Source: Bradyrhizobium sp. SK17 | GTDB lineage: Bacteria > Pseudomonadota > Alphaproteobacteria > Rhizobiales > Xanthobacteraceae | Direction: 5' to 3' | Length of the DNA: 64,000 nucleotides | NCBI RefSeq assembly: GCF_002831585.1 | Contig: NZ_CP025113.1 | Location: forward strand, 4,603,001 to 4,667,000 | Part shown: positions 1-7,806 of the stretch, piece by piece | Position numbering within the stretch: the first letter of the stretch is position 1 | How the letters are laid out: every line of letters starts with the position of its first letter | The notes under the pieces: model-generated | What the model was told of the DNA's origin: nothing | The model's database searches: none | What the model saw: only the letters and a program-made list of their open reading frames with translations | Program-made: the position numbers and the translations under genes

Positions 1-173
1 GCGAGTGATCGACTGGGATGCCAGCCCAAGACGTGCCCGCAAGATCGTCGTCCCGAACCGAAACCATTCCGGCGGTGGGCGGTTGTTCTCGCGTGGCCGT
101 AGGGCCTGCGGTCATCATGAAGGCTGCAAGGTGCGTGGTGGCGTGATTGGGCTGCCAGGGTGAGGGCGCGACG

Positions 174-800
174 ATGAGGACCGGATTGTCGTCGTTTTGG
201 AGATCTGCCGCTGAACGTTTCGGTGAGCGCGGCTTCTATGCCGGCCTGCTGTTGCCGGTGATCGCGATCGCCGGGGCTACCGCATGGTTCATGCTCCCGG
301 ACCCGAGTGACGCCGGAGATGAGGACGTCTGGCCAATGTCCTCCACCGTCATCCAGAGCGCGCAAGACACCTCGACCGGGGCGCAGCCTGCCGAGGCGAG
401 AAAGGATACTCCGGCTGTGCCGGCCGATGAGCCGGCCACGGTAAGTATGGCTACCGCTTCGCAGGCGGCGGAGGAGGTACGGCCGTCCGAGCCGGGCTCC
501 GAGCGGTCGCCGCTGAACAAGCTGCGGATCGCCTCGCAATCATGGCGGCGCGGCGGGCTGGGTTCGAAGGTCCTGGTCACCTTGACGCTGCGCAATGCCA
601 ATGATTTCGCGGTCAAGGATATCGAGATCGCCTGCGCCTTCATCCGCCGCGACGGCAGCCCCGTGACCGAGCGCAAGCGACTGATCCCCGACACCATCGC
701 GAGGAGGAGCCGCAAGACCTATTCACGGATGTTAATCGGGTTCGTAAACGTTAACGCGAATAAGGCGAAATGTTCGGTCGTGACCGCCAGCCGGGTCTAA
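174..800 (+). CDS. Membrane-anchored hypothetical protein
   Basis: I do not recognise this gene by name. The chosen ATG follows a GAGGG ribosome site and gives 208 residues; an in-frame start 9 codons upstream is possible. A single hydrophobic segment near residues 20-40 (from GFYAGLLLPVIAIAGA) should anchor it in the inner membrane. An Ala/Pro/Glu-rich linker follows, then a C-terminal region of about 95 residues (from LNKLRIASQSW) that alternates like beta strands, with the phrase VTLTLRNANDFAVKDIEIAC. That phrase resembles extracytoplasmic FxLYD-type beta domains, which is inference. The next gene is also a small anchored, Ala/Pro-rich protein. The 173 bases upstream hold no gene I can support. 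Confidence 0.65.
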   Translation: MRTGLSSFWRSAAERFGERGFYAGLLLPVIAIAGATAWFMLPDPSDAGDEDVWPMSSTVIQSAQDTSTGAQPAEARKDTPAVPADEPATVSMATASQAAEEVRPSEPGSERSPLNKLRIASQSWRRGGLGSKVLVTLTLRNANDFAVKDIEIACAFIRRDGSPVTERKRLIPDTIARRSRKTYSRMLIGFVNVNANKAKCSVVTASRV

Positions 801-862
801 ACCCTTGATCTCGAAAAAGTGACCGGGAATTGACCGGCCGGGTGAACCGTAACGGAGAGGCA

Positions 863-887
863 GGAACTAACTACTAAGCCGACCGTT
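863..887 (+). promoter_or_regulatory. Candidate EcfG general-stress promoter
   Basis: GGAAC (863-867) and CGTT (884-887) are separated by exactly 16 bases. This is the established alphaproteobacterial EcfG (PhyR-NepR-EcfG general stress response) promoter pattern GGAAC-N16/17-CGTT. It lies about 130 bases before the ATG at 1018 and would transcribe that gene. Confidence 0.6.
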
Positions 888-1017
888 AGTGAATGACCGG
901 AGGAGCGCGGATGGCGACCTTCCGGCTGATCATGCGCAGACGATGAATTCGCTGCGCGATGACGTCTGTCGTCGCGCCGAGATGAACCGTGCCCGTGGCG
1001 CGGGGGGAGCTTCCAAG

Positions 1018-1554
1018 ATGCCTGTGGCGCGTTATTTCCTGTTCGTTGGTGGAGTGCTGCTCGCGCTGCTCTTCGTCGTTAACGCCATTGTGCCGCAGGA
1101 CGCGGCTGCTCCCGGCCAGACCCAGAGCCTGTCGTCGCCAGGAGTCGACAAGACGATGGTGCGCATCAGGTCGACCCAGAAGCTGCCGGAACGGGTGGTG
1201 TATGACACCAGCCTGCCGACCATCGTTCCGCCGCAGGTGAATGTGGTGGCTGCGGCAGCGTCGTCGGCCCCGCATGAGGCGTCCGCGCAGTCCCGCGTCC
1301 GCGATACGTTTGCCCAGTTCATTCCGCCGGAGAAGGCGGCTGATGCACAGAAGGGTCCGGTGGTGGCCGAGGCGAAGCCGGCCGAGCAGCCGGCGCTGGT
1401 CCCGCCGCCGGCGCCGAAGAAGCGCAAGGTTGCGCGCAGCCACCCCTATCAGCAGCAGCCGATGCGGCTGGTGCAGCCCGGAATGTATCAGCCTTACCGT
1501 GTCGCACAGCAGCAGCCGCGCATGGGCTTCTTCAGCGGCTTCGGGACCTGGTAA
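1018..1554 (+). CDS. Small anchored Pro/Ala-rich hypothetical protein
   Basis: The open frame extends upstream to a GTG at 889, but ATG 1018 is preferred. It follows a GGGGGGAG ribosome site and starts directly at the hydrophobic anchor YFLFVGGVLLALLFVVNAIV (about residues 5-24). The upstream frame would also overlap the EcfG-like promoter. The remaining ~150 residues are low-complexity, rich in Ala, Pro, Gln and Lys, and end in a basic, Gln-rich tail (QQQPRMGFFSGFGTW). No catalytic motif is visible. A strong terminator hairpin follows, so it is probably a monocistronic stress-induced envelope protein; that role is inferred from the promoter only. Confidence 0.6.
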   Translation: MPVARYFLFVGGVLLALLFVVNAIVPQDAAAPGQTQSLSSPGVDKTMVRIRSTQKLPERVVYDTSLPTIVPPQVNVVAAAASSAPHEASAQSRVRDTFAQFIPPEKAADAQKGPVVAEAKPAEQPALVPPPAPKKRKVARSHPYQQQPMRLVQPGMYQPYRVAQQQPRMGFFSGFGTW

Positions 1555-1579
1555 GCAGGCGCCCGCAATCCGCATCGAT

Positions 1580-1612
1580 ATGCCGCCGCAACTTGGTTGC
1601 GGCGGCATTTTC
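1580..1612 (+). terminator. Rho-independent terminator
   Basis: A perfect 13-bp stem (arms 1580-1592 and 1596-1608) with a 3-base loop ends in a short T run (1608-1611). It lies 25 bases after the stop of the preceding gene and fits an intrinsic terminator for it. Confidence 0.8.
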
Positions 1613-1682
1613 ATGTTCGAGGTGCTAGACCGCGTGATGGAGCCAGCGCGGTACCGATTCAATCAGAACCCGGCAATGCGCC

Positions 1683-2081
1683 TTAGCGCGGCAGGCGCGG
1701 AATCTTGTCGGCGAAGCCGTTGTAGCAGGTCAGCCGTTCGTCCTCTTCCTTGACGAACCGGCACTCGTTGACGCCCTTGGCGGGGGCCGCCTTCGGCTTC
1801 GGCTGCGGCTTGAAGATCTCATCGTAGCAGTTCAGCCGCTCCTTGGTGGCATCGTCGATGTCGCCGCAGGCCTGCAGCTTTTGCGCGACCGATTGCGGCT
1901 TGCCCGGCGCCGGCTTTTCGCCCTTCTTCGCCCCCTTCTTGCCGACCTGGACCAGCGGCTTGTCGCCGACCATCGGCTGAGGGGCCGCCGCCGGCTTGTC
2001 CGCGGCCGGGGGTGGGGTGGTGCCTTGAGCAAGCGCAGCCGCCGGGCACAGGAGCGCCAGCGCGAGGATGATATGCTTCAT
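1683..2081 (-). CDS. Secreted protein with two Cys-RL-CY motifs
   Basis: The start is set at the ATG that begins a classical signal peptide (MKHIILALALLCPAAALAQG), giving 132 residues; the frame runs 22 codons further upstream. After a Pro/Ala/Lys-rich linker come two related motifs, CGDIDDATKERLNCYDEIF and CRFVKEEDERLTCYNGF. Both have the pattern C-x(9-11)-RL-x-CY. This resembles the C..I.D...RL.CYD motif near the N terminus of VasI/TagO-type periplasmic proteins. No type VI secretion genes are nearby, so this is a motif similarity only. The four cysteines could form two disulfides in the periplasm. Confidence 0.65.
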   Translation of the reverse strand: MKHIILALALLCPAAALAQGTTPPPAADKPAAAPQPMVGDKPLVQVGKKGAKKGEKPAPGKPQSVAQKLQACGDIDDATKERLNCYDEIFKPQPKPKAAPAKGVNECRFVKEEDERLTCYNGFADKIPRLPR

Positions 2082-2391
2082 GTCGAAAATGTCCGAAATG
2101 GCGTGATGACCGGAAGGATGGCGCCGGGGATCGGAAAAGCCCGGCAAGCGCCGAGGCTTATCGCAAGTCTTGCCCGAATCCTACCCCCAGCGGCGGCCCG
2201 CCTGGCCGCGATCCACCGGCAAAAATACGGGCAATTCGCCGCCGCTGGATCGTCATGCGTGTGATTTGCCTTTGCCGCACCGGACGGCTATGACGATGCC
2301 ATCTGCGCGACTGGCGCTTGGATGGACCACCATCGGGGAGCGCAGAGACTGATCGCCGCGCGCCTGGGCACCGCTTCGAAACGGAGGTGCC
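2082..2391. other. Gene-free stretch before folD
   Basis: About 310 bases separate the divergent secreted-protein gene from folD. They must hold promoters in both directions. I see no clear -35/-10 pair, repeat or structured RNA; the short open frames here have no ribosome sites. Confidence 0.4.
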
Positions 2392-3255
2392 ATGACGGCG
2401 AATATTCTCGATGGGCATCTGCATGCCCAAATTGTCATCGACAAGGTTGCCAGCGAACTGGACCGGCTGCCCCGCGCGCCGGGACTTGCGGTCGTGCTGG
2501 TCGGATGTGACCCCGCGAGCCAGATCTACGTCCAGAGCAAGGTCAGGATGGCCGAGCGGCTCGGCCTGCGCGGCGAGGTCGTGCGCCTGCCGGACGACGC
2601 CGGCGAGGCCGACCTGCTTGCCAGGATCGAGGCGCTCAATGCCCGCAACGATATCGACGGCATCCTGATCCAGCTGCCGTTGCCGGCGCATATCGACGCT
2701 CTGCGGGTGATGGCCGCGGTCGATCCGGCCAAGGATGTTGACGGCCTGCACGCCCTCAACGCCGGCCGGCTGTTTCACGGCGACGATGCGCTGGTGCCGT
2801 GCACGCCGCTCGGGTGCCTCAGGCTGATCAAGTCGATCCGTCCAGATCTCACCGGCGCTCATGCTGTGGTGATCGGCAGCTCCAACATCGTAGGCAAGCC
2901 GATGGCCGCGCTGTTGCTGCAGGAGCAGGCGACCGTGACGCAGACCCACATCCACACCCGCGGTATCAGCGCCATCTGCCGGCAGGCCGATATTCTGGTG
3001 AGCGCGGTGGGCAAGGCCGGTCTGGTGCGCGGCGACTGGATCAAGCCGCAGGCGATCGTGATCGACGTCGGCACCACGCGCGTCGAGAAGCCGGACGGCG
3101 GTTACATGGTGTGCGGCGATGTCTCGTTCGACGAGGCGCTGCTGGTCGCCGGTGCGATCACGCCGGTGCCGCGCGGCGTCGGCCCGATGACGATCGCCTG
3201 CCTGATGGAGAACACCGTGAAGGCCGCGAAGGCCAGGGCGGCGCGGCTGCAATAG
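2392..3255 (+). CDS. folD: FolD-family methylenetetrahydrofolate dehydrogenase/cyclohydrolase (divergent paralogue)
   Basis: FolD interconverts 5,10-methylene-, methenyl- and 10-formyl-tetrahydrofolate with NADP in the cytoplasm. The 287-residue length is normal and GGAGG precedes the ATG. Family landmarks are present in order: YVQSK (catalytic Tyr and Lys), ILIQLPLP, DVDGL, PCTPLG, the nucleotide-binding GSSNIVGKPM, VIDVGTTR and PVPRGVGPMT. Two positions differ from the usual family pattern: GRS is GSS, losing the Arg that normally faces the NADP phosphate, and PVPGGVGPMT is PVPRGVGPMT. This suggests a paralogue with altered cofactor preference, possibly alongside a canonical folD elsewhere. 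It is followed by an unrelated MaoC-like gene. Confidence 0.88.
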   Translation: MTANILDGHLHAQIVIDKVASELDRLPRAPGLAVVLVGCDPASQIYVQSKVRMAERLGLRGEVVRLPDDAGEADLLARIEALNARNDIDGILIQLPLPAHIDALRVMAAVDPAKDVDGLHALNAGRLFHGDDALVPCTPLGCLRLIKSIRPDLTGAHAVVIGSSNIVGKPMAALLLQEQATVTQTHIHTRGISAICRQADILVSAVGKAGLVRGDWIKPQAIVIDVGTTRVEKPDGGYMVCGDVSFDEALLVAGAITPVPRGVGPMTIACLMENTVKAAKARAARLQ

Positions 3256-3403
3256 CGCGGGATGCGCGCTCGGAGACGCGCGCGGCCGGTGCTGCTCGCG
3301 TCTCGTATGCGCGCATGGCGGTCGCGCGCGAAGTTCATGACCCCAGAGGTAATGGAAAGCGCGCAACGTTCGGCTATCGTCGCGCGGCAGATGGAGGCGC
3401 GCG

Positions 3404-3856
3404 ATGCTGTATGCGGAAGATCTCACCGAGGGCCAGACATTCAAGCTTGGCACCTACACGATCGGAGAGGCGGAGATTCTGGCGTTCGCCGGAAAATATG
3501 ATCCGGTGCCGATCCATACCAATCCGGCCGCTGCTGCCGTGGGGCCGTTCGGAGGGCTGATCGCAAGCGGCTTCAATACCATGGCGATCTATCAGCGCCT
3601 CGTCGTGGAGGCGATCTGGACCAAGGTGGCGGGCATCGTCGGCCGCAGCTTCGAGATCCGGCTTCCCAGTCCGGTTCGGCCGGGAGCGACACTCACCGGC
3701 CAATCGGAAATCCAGAAGATCACCCTCAGGCCGGAGCGGCGCGACGCCGTGGTGATCTTCAAGACCGAACTCGTCAACGACGAGCAGCGCCCCGTTCTCG
3801 TCCTCGTGCTCGATGCGCTGATCCATATGCGACCTACGGCGCGCGGGCAGTCCTAA
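3404..3856 (+). CDS. MaoC-like hot-dog hydratase
   Basis: This 150-residue protein has the R-hydratase/MaoC signature DPVPIHTNPAAA followed by FGGLIASGFNTMA. It carries the catalytic Asp and His of the hydratase-2 motif (D-P-x-P-I-H). Such single hot-dog proteins hydrate trans-2-enoyl-CoA or related CoA esters in the cytoplasm. The length is typical of the small MaoC class. No fatty-acid gene is adjacent, so the substrate is unknown. The 148 bases before it carry nothing I can identify. Confidence 0.8.
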   Translation: MLYAEDLTEGQTFKLGTYTIGEAEILAFAGKYDPVPIHTNPAAAAVGPFGGLIASGFNTMAIYQRLVVEAIWTKVAGIVGRSFEIRLPSPVRPGATLTGQSEIQKITLRPERRDAVVIFKTELVNDEQRPVLVLVLDALIHMRPTARGQS

Positions 3857-3914
3857 CCTCCGCACCGCGGAATTCCCCGCGGCCGCTCGTGCCCGAGCGC
3901 TGCGTTTGCACTAG

Positions 3915-3947
3915 TACCTTGCATTGCATGGTACCTTGCTATATACA
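3915..3947 (+). promoter_or_regulatory. padR promoter with overlapping PadR-type operator
   Basis: TACCTTGCA-T-TGCATGGTA (3915-3933) is a 19-bp inverted repeat with one mismatched pair. It covers the -35 hexamer TTGCAT (3919-3924), which lies 17 bases before a -10 TATACA (3942-3947). PadR regulators commonly repress their own promoters from such palindromes, so autorepression of the padR-DUF1700 operon is inferred. Confidence 0.6.
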
Positions 3948-3971
3948 GTTCCTGTGACGTGCAGGAGTTCG

Positions 3972-4301
3972 ATGGCGGAATCGACGATCCAGGTTCAGCT
4001 CAAGAAGGGAGCGCTCGAGATGTGCGTGCTGGCGCTGCTGGCCCGTGGGGAAAGCTATGCCTATGAAATCGCGAGCACGCTCGCCTCGGGCATCGGGATG
4101 GGCGAGGGCACGATCTATCCTTTGATGCGCCGCATGCAGGATGACGGGCTGGTCGACACGCGCCTCGTCGAGTCCAGCAGCGGGCCACCGCGGAAATACT
4201 ATCGGCTGACGGCGGCTGGCCGTGCCGCGCTCGCCGCCCAGAAGCGCGAATGGCAGGTGTTTACCGACGCGGTCGACCAACTGCTCGGAGAGCGCAAATG
4301 A
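3972..4301 (+). CDS. PadR-family transcriptional regulator
   Basis: The ATG at 3972 follows AGGAG and gives 109 residues; upstream codons in frame overlap the promoter. The protein is a short PadR winged helix: LKKGALEMCVLALLARGESYAYEIAS, the recognition region GEGTIYPLMRRMQDDGLV and the wing SGPPRKYYRLTAAGR. It is the single-domain class that is partnered with DUF1700 genes. The stop overlaps the next start by four bases (ATGA), so the two are translationally coupled. Autoregulation through the palindrome over the promoter is likely. Confidence 0.92.
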   Translation: MAESTIQVQLKKGALEMCVLALLARGESYAYEIASTLASGIGMGEGTIYPLMRRMQDDGLVDTRLVESSSGPPRKYYRLTAAGRAALAAQKREWQVFTDAVDQLLGERK

Positions 4302-4870
4302 ACAGGGCGGCCTTCCTGCGACGTCTCTCGGATGGACTGGCGGGCCTCCCGGCACGTGAAGCCGAGGACATCCTCGATGACTACAGCGCGTATTTCGACG
4401 AGGGTTTCGCAGATGGACGCAGCGAAGAGGATGTCGCGGCGGCGCTCGGCGATCCGGCGCGGCTGGCACGCGAGCTGCGTGCCGAGACCGGCCTGAAGCG
4501 CTGGGAACAGGATCACAGCCTGCGCAACTCGGCATCGGTGCTGCTTGCCATCGGTGGTCTTGCCGCCGTCGACATCGTCGTGCTGCTGCCGCTGTTGTTT
4601 GCGGCGCTGATCACCGTGCTGGTTCTAGGTCTCGTGATGTTCGTGCTCGGGATCGTCGGGATCGGGCTGCTCATCAGCGTCTTCAAGCTCGCCGCGGTCG
4701 CGTCGATTGCGAAGCTGATGCTGCGCACTGTCGCCGGCATCGGACTGCTATCCGCCAGCGGCGGCATCGCGCTGCTGCTGTTGTTCGCTGTCAATGTCGC
4801 GGTCGGCAGGCTCGGCAGCTACGCGCGGCTGCATTACCGATTGCTCAAGCCCGAGCAGCACGCCGGCTGA
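4298..4870 (+). CDS. DUF1700 membrane protein
   Basis: This 190-residue protein has the DUF1700 N terminus (MNRAAFLRRLSDGLAGLPA, then ILDDYSAYFDEGFADGRSEEDVAAALGDP), an alpha-helical cytoplasmic domain. Three to four hydrophobic segments follow (about residues 80-175). PadR-DUF1700 pairs are widespread and thought to sense or tune envelope stress; the precise activity is not established. The ATGA overlap with padR shows they form an operon. The start is fixed by that overlap. Confidence 0.85.
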   Translation: MNRAAFLRRLSDGLAGLPAREAEDILDDYSAYFDEGFADGRSEEDVAAALGDPARLARELRAETGLKRWEQDHSLRNSASVLLAIGGLAAVDIVVLLPLLFAALITVLVLGLVMFVLGIVGIGLLISVFKLAAVASIAKLMLRTVAGIGLLSASGGIALLLLFAVNVAVGRLGSYARLHYRLLKPEQHAG

Positions 4871-4889
4871 ATACCGGAGGAGGGTGACC

Positions 4890-6014
4890 ATGCGTGTGCC
4901 TCAGACTTTCAGGATCGGGATCGATCGGCGTCGCGTTCTGGCCGGGCTGGGGGCGAGCCTGCTCATGCCATCGGCCGCGTCGGCACTGCCGTCGGCGGAG
5001 GACATCGCCCACCGTCTCGCGCAAGCAGAGGGCGCAGATCGGATCAGCGGACTGCACGCGCTGCTGGTGAGCCAGGGCGACCGGCTGCTGTTCGAGCACT
5101 ATGGCAAGGGCGACGACGAATCCGAAATCGGGGGAGCGCTGCACGACGTCGTGTTCGGTCCCGATGTTCCGCATGATCTGCGTTCGGTGTCGAAGAGCGT
5201 GGTCGGTCTCGTCTACGGCATCGCGCTCGCCGCCGGCAAGGTGCCGCCGCCCGAGGCAAAGCTGTACGACCAGTTTCCCGAATATGCCGATCTCGCGCGC
5301 CAGCCGGGCCGCGACCGCATCACGATCCATCATGTGCTGTCGATGACGCTCGGCATCGAATGGGACGAACTCACCGTCCCCTATGGGCGCGACCTGCGTA
5401 ATTCGGAGATCGCGATGGAGGCCGCGCCCGAGCGCTTCCGTTTCATCCTGGAGCGGCCGATCATCGCCGAACCCGGTACCAAATGGAGCTATTGCGGCGG
5501 CGCGACCGCGCTGTTGGGACATCTCATCTCGCAGGGCACCGGCGAGCCGCTGCTCGCCTATTGCCGCCGCGTGCTGTTCGATCCGCTGAGCTTCGGTCGC
5601 GTCGATTGGGCGAAGGGCGTGGGCGATGGCCAGTATCGCGCGGCGTCGGGGCTGCGTCTGCTGCCGCGCGATCTGCTCAAGATCGGTCAGCTGGTGCGCG
5701 CCGGTGGTGCGTGGGGCGGCCGGCAGATCGTGCCGCGCAACTGGCTGACGCGCATGCTCGCGCCGGCGGTCATGATGGAAGATGGCCGCCGCTACGGCTA
5801 CCAATGGTATCTCGGCGCATCGTTCGCCGCCGCGTTGCCGCATCCGGAGCGCTGGGCTGGAGGCATCGGCTGGGGCGGACAGCGTCTCTATCTGTTCCCT
5901 GCGCTCGACCTCGTCGTCGTGCAGTGCTGCGGCAATTACGACAAGCCCGCGGCGGAACAGCGGCGCATCAACGACGTCGTTATCGACGAGGTCGTGCTGC
6001 CCGTCCTGGCCTGA
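4890..6014 (+). CDS. Tat-exported serine hydrolase (beta-lactamase/penicillin-binding family)
   Basis: The ATG at 4890 follows GGAGG and begins a twin-arginine signal (RRRVLAGLGASLLMPSAASA). The mature protein is a class-C beta-lactamase-like serine hydrolase. The catalytic S-x-x-K is in RSVSKSVVG, the region equivalent to Y-x-N is WSYCGGA, and the C-terminal strand motif is GGIGWGGQ in place of KTG. These deviations suggest an esterase or transesterase rather than an antibiotic-degrading enzyme. It is 374 residues long and lies 19 bases after the DUF1700 gene, so it may be the third gene of the PadR operon. Confidence 0.82.
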   Translation: MRVPQTFRIGIDRRRVLAGLGASLLMPSAASALPSAEDIAHRLAQAEGADRISGLHALLVSQGDRLLFEHYGKGDDESEIGGALHDVVFGPDVPHDLRSVSKSVVGLVYGIALAAGKVPPPEAKLYDQFPEYADLARQPGRDRITIHHVLSMTLGIEWDELTVPYGRDLRNSEIAMEAAPERFRFILERPIIAEPGTKWSYCGGATALLGHLISQGTGEPLLAYCRRVLFDPLSFGRVDWAKGVGDGQYRAASGLRLLPRDLLKIGQLVRAGGAWGGRQIVPRNWLTRMLAPAVMMEDGRRYGYQWYLGASFAAALPHPERWAGGIGWGGQRLYLFPALDLVVVQCCGNYDKPAAEQRRINDVVIDEVVLPVLA

Positions 6015-6257
6015 GTTGCTGCGAGAGGAACGCAGCACGCCTGTCGCGCCTTTACGCATCGACTGGTCATCACCACGATTACATGTGGAACCTGCAACGC
6101 GTGCGGTCAAAACTGCACGCCTATGCGGTCAATGCGTCGCATTCGGGAACGTTTCGGTGCCGGATCGGTTCGAGGATTCGAGGCCCTGACGACAAAGGGC
6201 GCGGGCGGGGAGGAACCAGCCAACATCAAGGCCGGAACCAACACGAAGGAGCAGCGG

Positions 6258-6551
6258 ATGAAGCTGAATTCGACTCAAGTCAAACAGACCATGACGCAAC
6301 TCAATGCCCAGGTGCTTCCGGACGATCATCCGGCCGTGCCGCAATTGAACAGCGTGTTCGGCGAACACACATTCTTTGTCGACACCAGCGGACTCAAGGT
6401 CCTCGAACCCGCCCAGTCCTCCGACATGCCGGGGCAGACCGGTGAGGTGGTGAGTCTTGCCGAGTGGAGCGATCCGGAGTTGACCTCGCTTCGGCCGCAC
6501 GAGCCCGAGCCGACCGGCGTGCTGATCGCGCTCGAGCCGAGCAAGCACTGA
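6258..6551 (+). CDS. Hypothetical 97-residue protein
   Basis: The ATG at 6258 follows AAGGAGCAGCGG, a good ribosome site. The product is acidic and has no signal peptide or membrane segment. It begins MKLNSTQVKQTMTQLNAQVL and contains FGEHTFFVDTSGLKVLEP. I do not recognise a family. Its last 16 codons and the sequence beyond lie inside a direct repeat that recurs 3.16 kb downstream, so this gene marks the left junction of the inserted methyltransferase cassette. Confidence 0.65.
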   Translation: MKLNSTQVKQTMTQLNAQVLPDDHPAVPQLNSVFGEHTFFVDTSGLKVLEPAQSSDMPGQTGEVVSLAEWSDPELTSLRPHEPEPTGVLIALEPSKH

Positions 6552-6685
6552 GCGAAGCGCCCGGCACCGCCATCGCCCTCGTGACGGCGACTGCGCCGAC
6601 ATCACCGCAAGAAAGTCACACGGCAAATCGGCGCCGCCTGCGTATCCATCGGTTCGAGGTGGGTATCCAGGCGGTGAGGGGCAGA
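6503..6685 (+). repeat. Direct repeat, left copy (183 bp)
   Basis: This stretch matches 9662-9852 almost perfectly. It lacks 8 bases (AGGTGCCG) present in the right copy and has a few substitutions. It covers the last 16 codons of the 97-residue gene and the intergenic DNA that, in the right copy, leads into the start codon of the Myb-like gene. The left copy has ACG where the right has that ATG, and the match then fades. Confidence 0.93.
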
Positions 6686-6783
6686 CGGATCGTGCCGAGA
6701 AGGCCGAGCTGCGTTCGACCGCCTCTTGATCCTCTATCGCGCGATACTGCTATCAAGAAATCCGCCTGGACATCCCAGGCGCT

Positions 6784-7629
6784 TCATCCAATCGTTGGCA
6801 GAAAGAGACATTCATCGCAAACATGAAGATCGTCTAATGTGATTTGTTTCGCACTACCGAGAACGTGCCCTTGATATCCATATGAGAAGAGCAACTGCTT
6901 GACTTGACGTGCAGAACTGCCACAGCCGACCAGCGCAGCCTCGTTGAGTTCGATCAGGAGAGGAGGTGTCGATTTCAACGTTTGAACCGCGCCTAGGAGA
7001 GCCTGATACTCCGACCCTTCGATGTCTATCTTGATAAAATCGACGCGACGCCCGGCGACAATATCGTCGATTCTGCGGACCGGAACCTGAAAGCTCCGCT
7101 CTCCTGCAACAGAACCGAGAGTGTACATGCCATAGTTGCCCTTCTCGGGAAGGGTCAAGATAGCGGCGCCCTCACTGCTTCCAACCGCTGCGGGAACCAC
7201 CTCGATGTTCTGCAAACGGTTGAGCGCCGCAGCATCGCGGATCGTCTGTGCGTGCGGTGGAGCGGCCTCGATCGCTATGACGTTCCCCGACGAACCGACA
7301 GCGGTTGCTCCTTCAATACTGAAGAGCCCGATGTTTGCGCCGACGTCGAGAAGCGTGCTGCCGGGGCGCAGATGGCTCTTCATAGCCTGTACGCACGAGG
7401 GTTCAAAGATTCCGAGGTAGTAGAGAAGTAGTTGCAGATGATCCACGTGCGTCGTTTTCACCAGCGCACCCGATCGGAGCTTGACGATCGAGGGAGACGG
7501 CTGGAACCGATAGCCCCACCAGAGAGCAACATGTTCGACGGCTGACGTCGGGGGAAGCCTCCGGAGCAAATGACGCAAGAGGAGATCAATCGCGCGGAGG
7601 ACGCCAATCTGGTTCTTCGGTGTAGACAC
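6784..7629 (-). CDS. FkbM-family SAM-dependent methyltransferase
   Basis: This 281-residue protein starts at GTG and has the FkbM layout: SAM-binding motif I STLLDVGANIGLFSIEGA (about 92-109), acidic motif VIAIEAAPPH, and the FkbM signature VDFIKIDIEGSEYQALLGA near residue 200. FkbM enzymes O-methylate sugars or polyketide hydroxyls and are frequent in surface-polysaccharide islands. It is the last gene of the three-gene minus-strand cassette and is separated by 177 bases from the gene before it. The DNA is visibly more AT-rich than the flanks. The acceptor is unknown. Confidence 0.88.
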   Translation of the reverse strand: MSTPKNQIGVLRAIDLLLRHLLRRLPPTSAVEHVALWWGYRFQPSPSIVKLRSGALVKTTHVDHLQLLLYYLGIFEPSCVQAMKSHLRPGSTLLDVGANIGLFSIEGATAVGSSGNVIAIEAAPPHAQTIRDAAALNRLQNIEVVPAAVGSSEGAAILTLPEKGNYGMYTLGSVAGERSFQVPVRRIDDIVAGRRVDFIKIDIEGSEYQALLGAVQTLKSTPPLLIELNEAALVGCGSSARQVKQLLFSYGYQGHVLGSAKQITLDDLHVCDECLFLPTIG

Positions 7630-7806
7630 TGGAATTTACTTGCCGATCTGATTGCGAACAAGGAGGTGCCGCTCTCCTAGCTTACGAGGGGAGCTGCTCG
7701 TTTCGTATCTTGCTGACTACCTTCAATGCTGCGTCCGAAAGACCCGGTCCGATACCGCTGACGATCGTCAGCATATCGAAAAACTGACGCGGAATCCGTT
7801 TGGTCC

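Noticed and set aside
1..146. Possible 3' end of a gene entering the window (frame 2, ends near 170)
   Set aside because: The peptide is short, basic and shows no motif, so I cannot decide whether it is coding.
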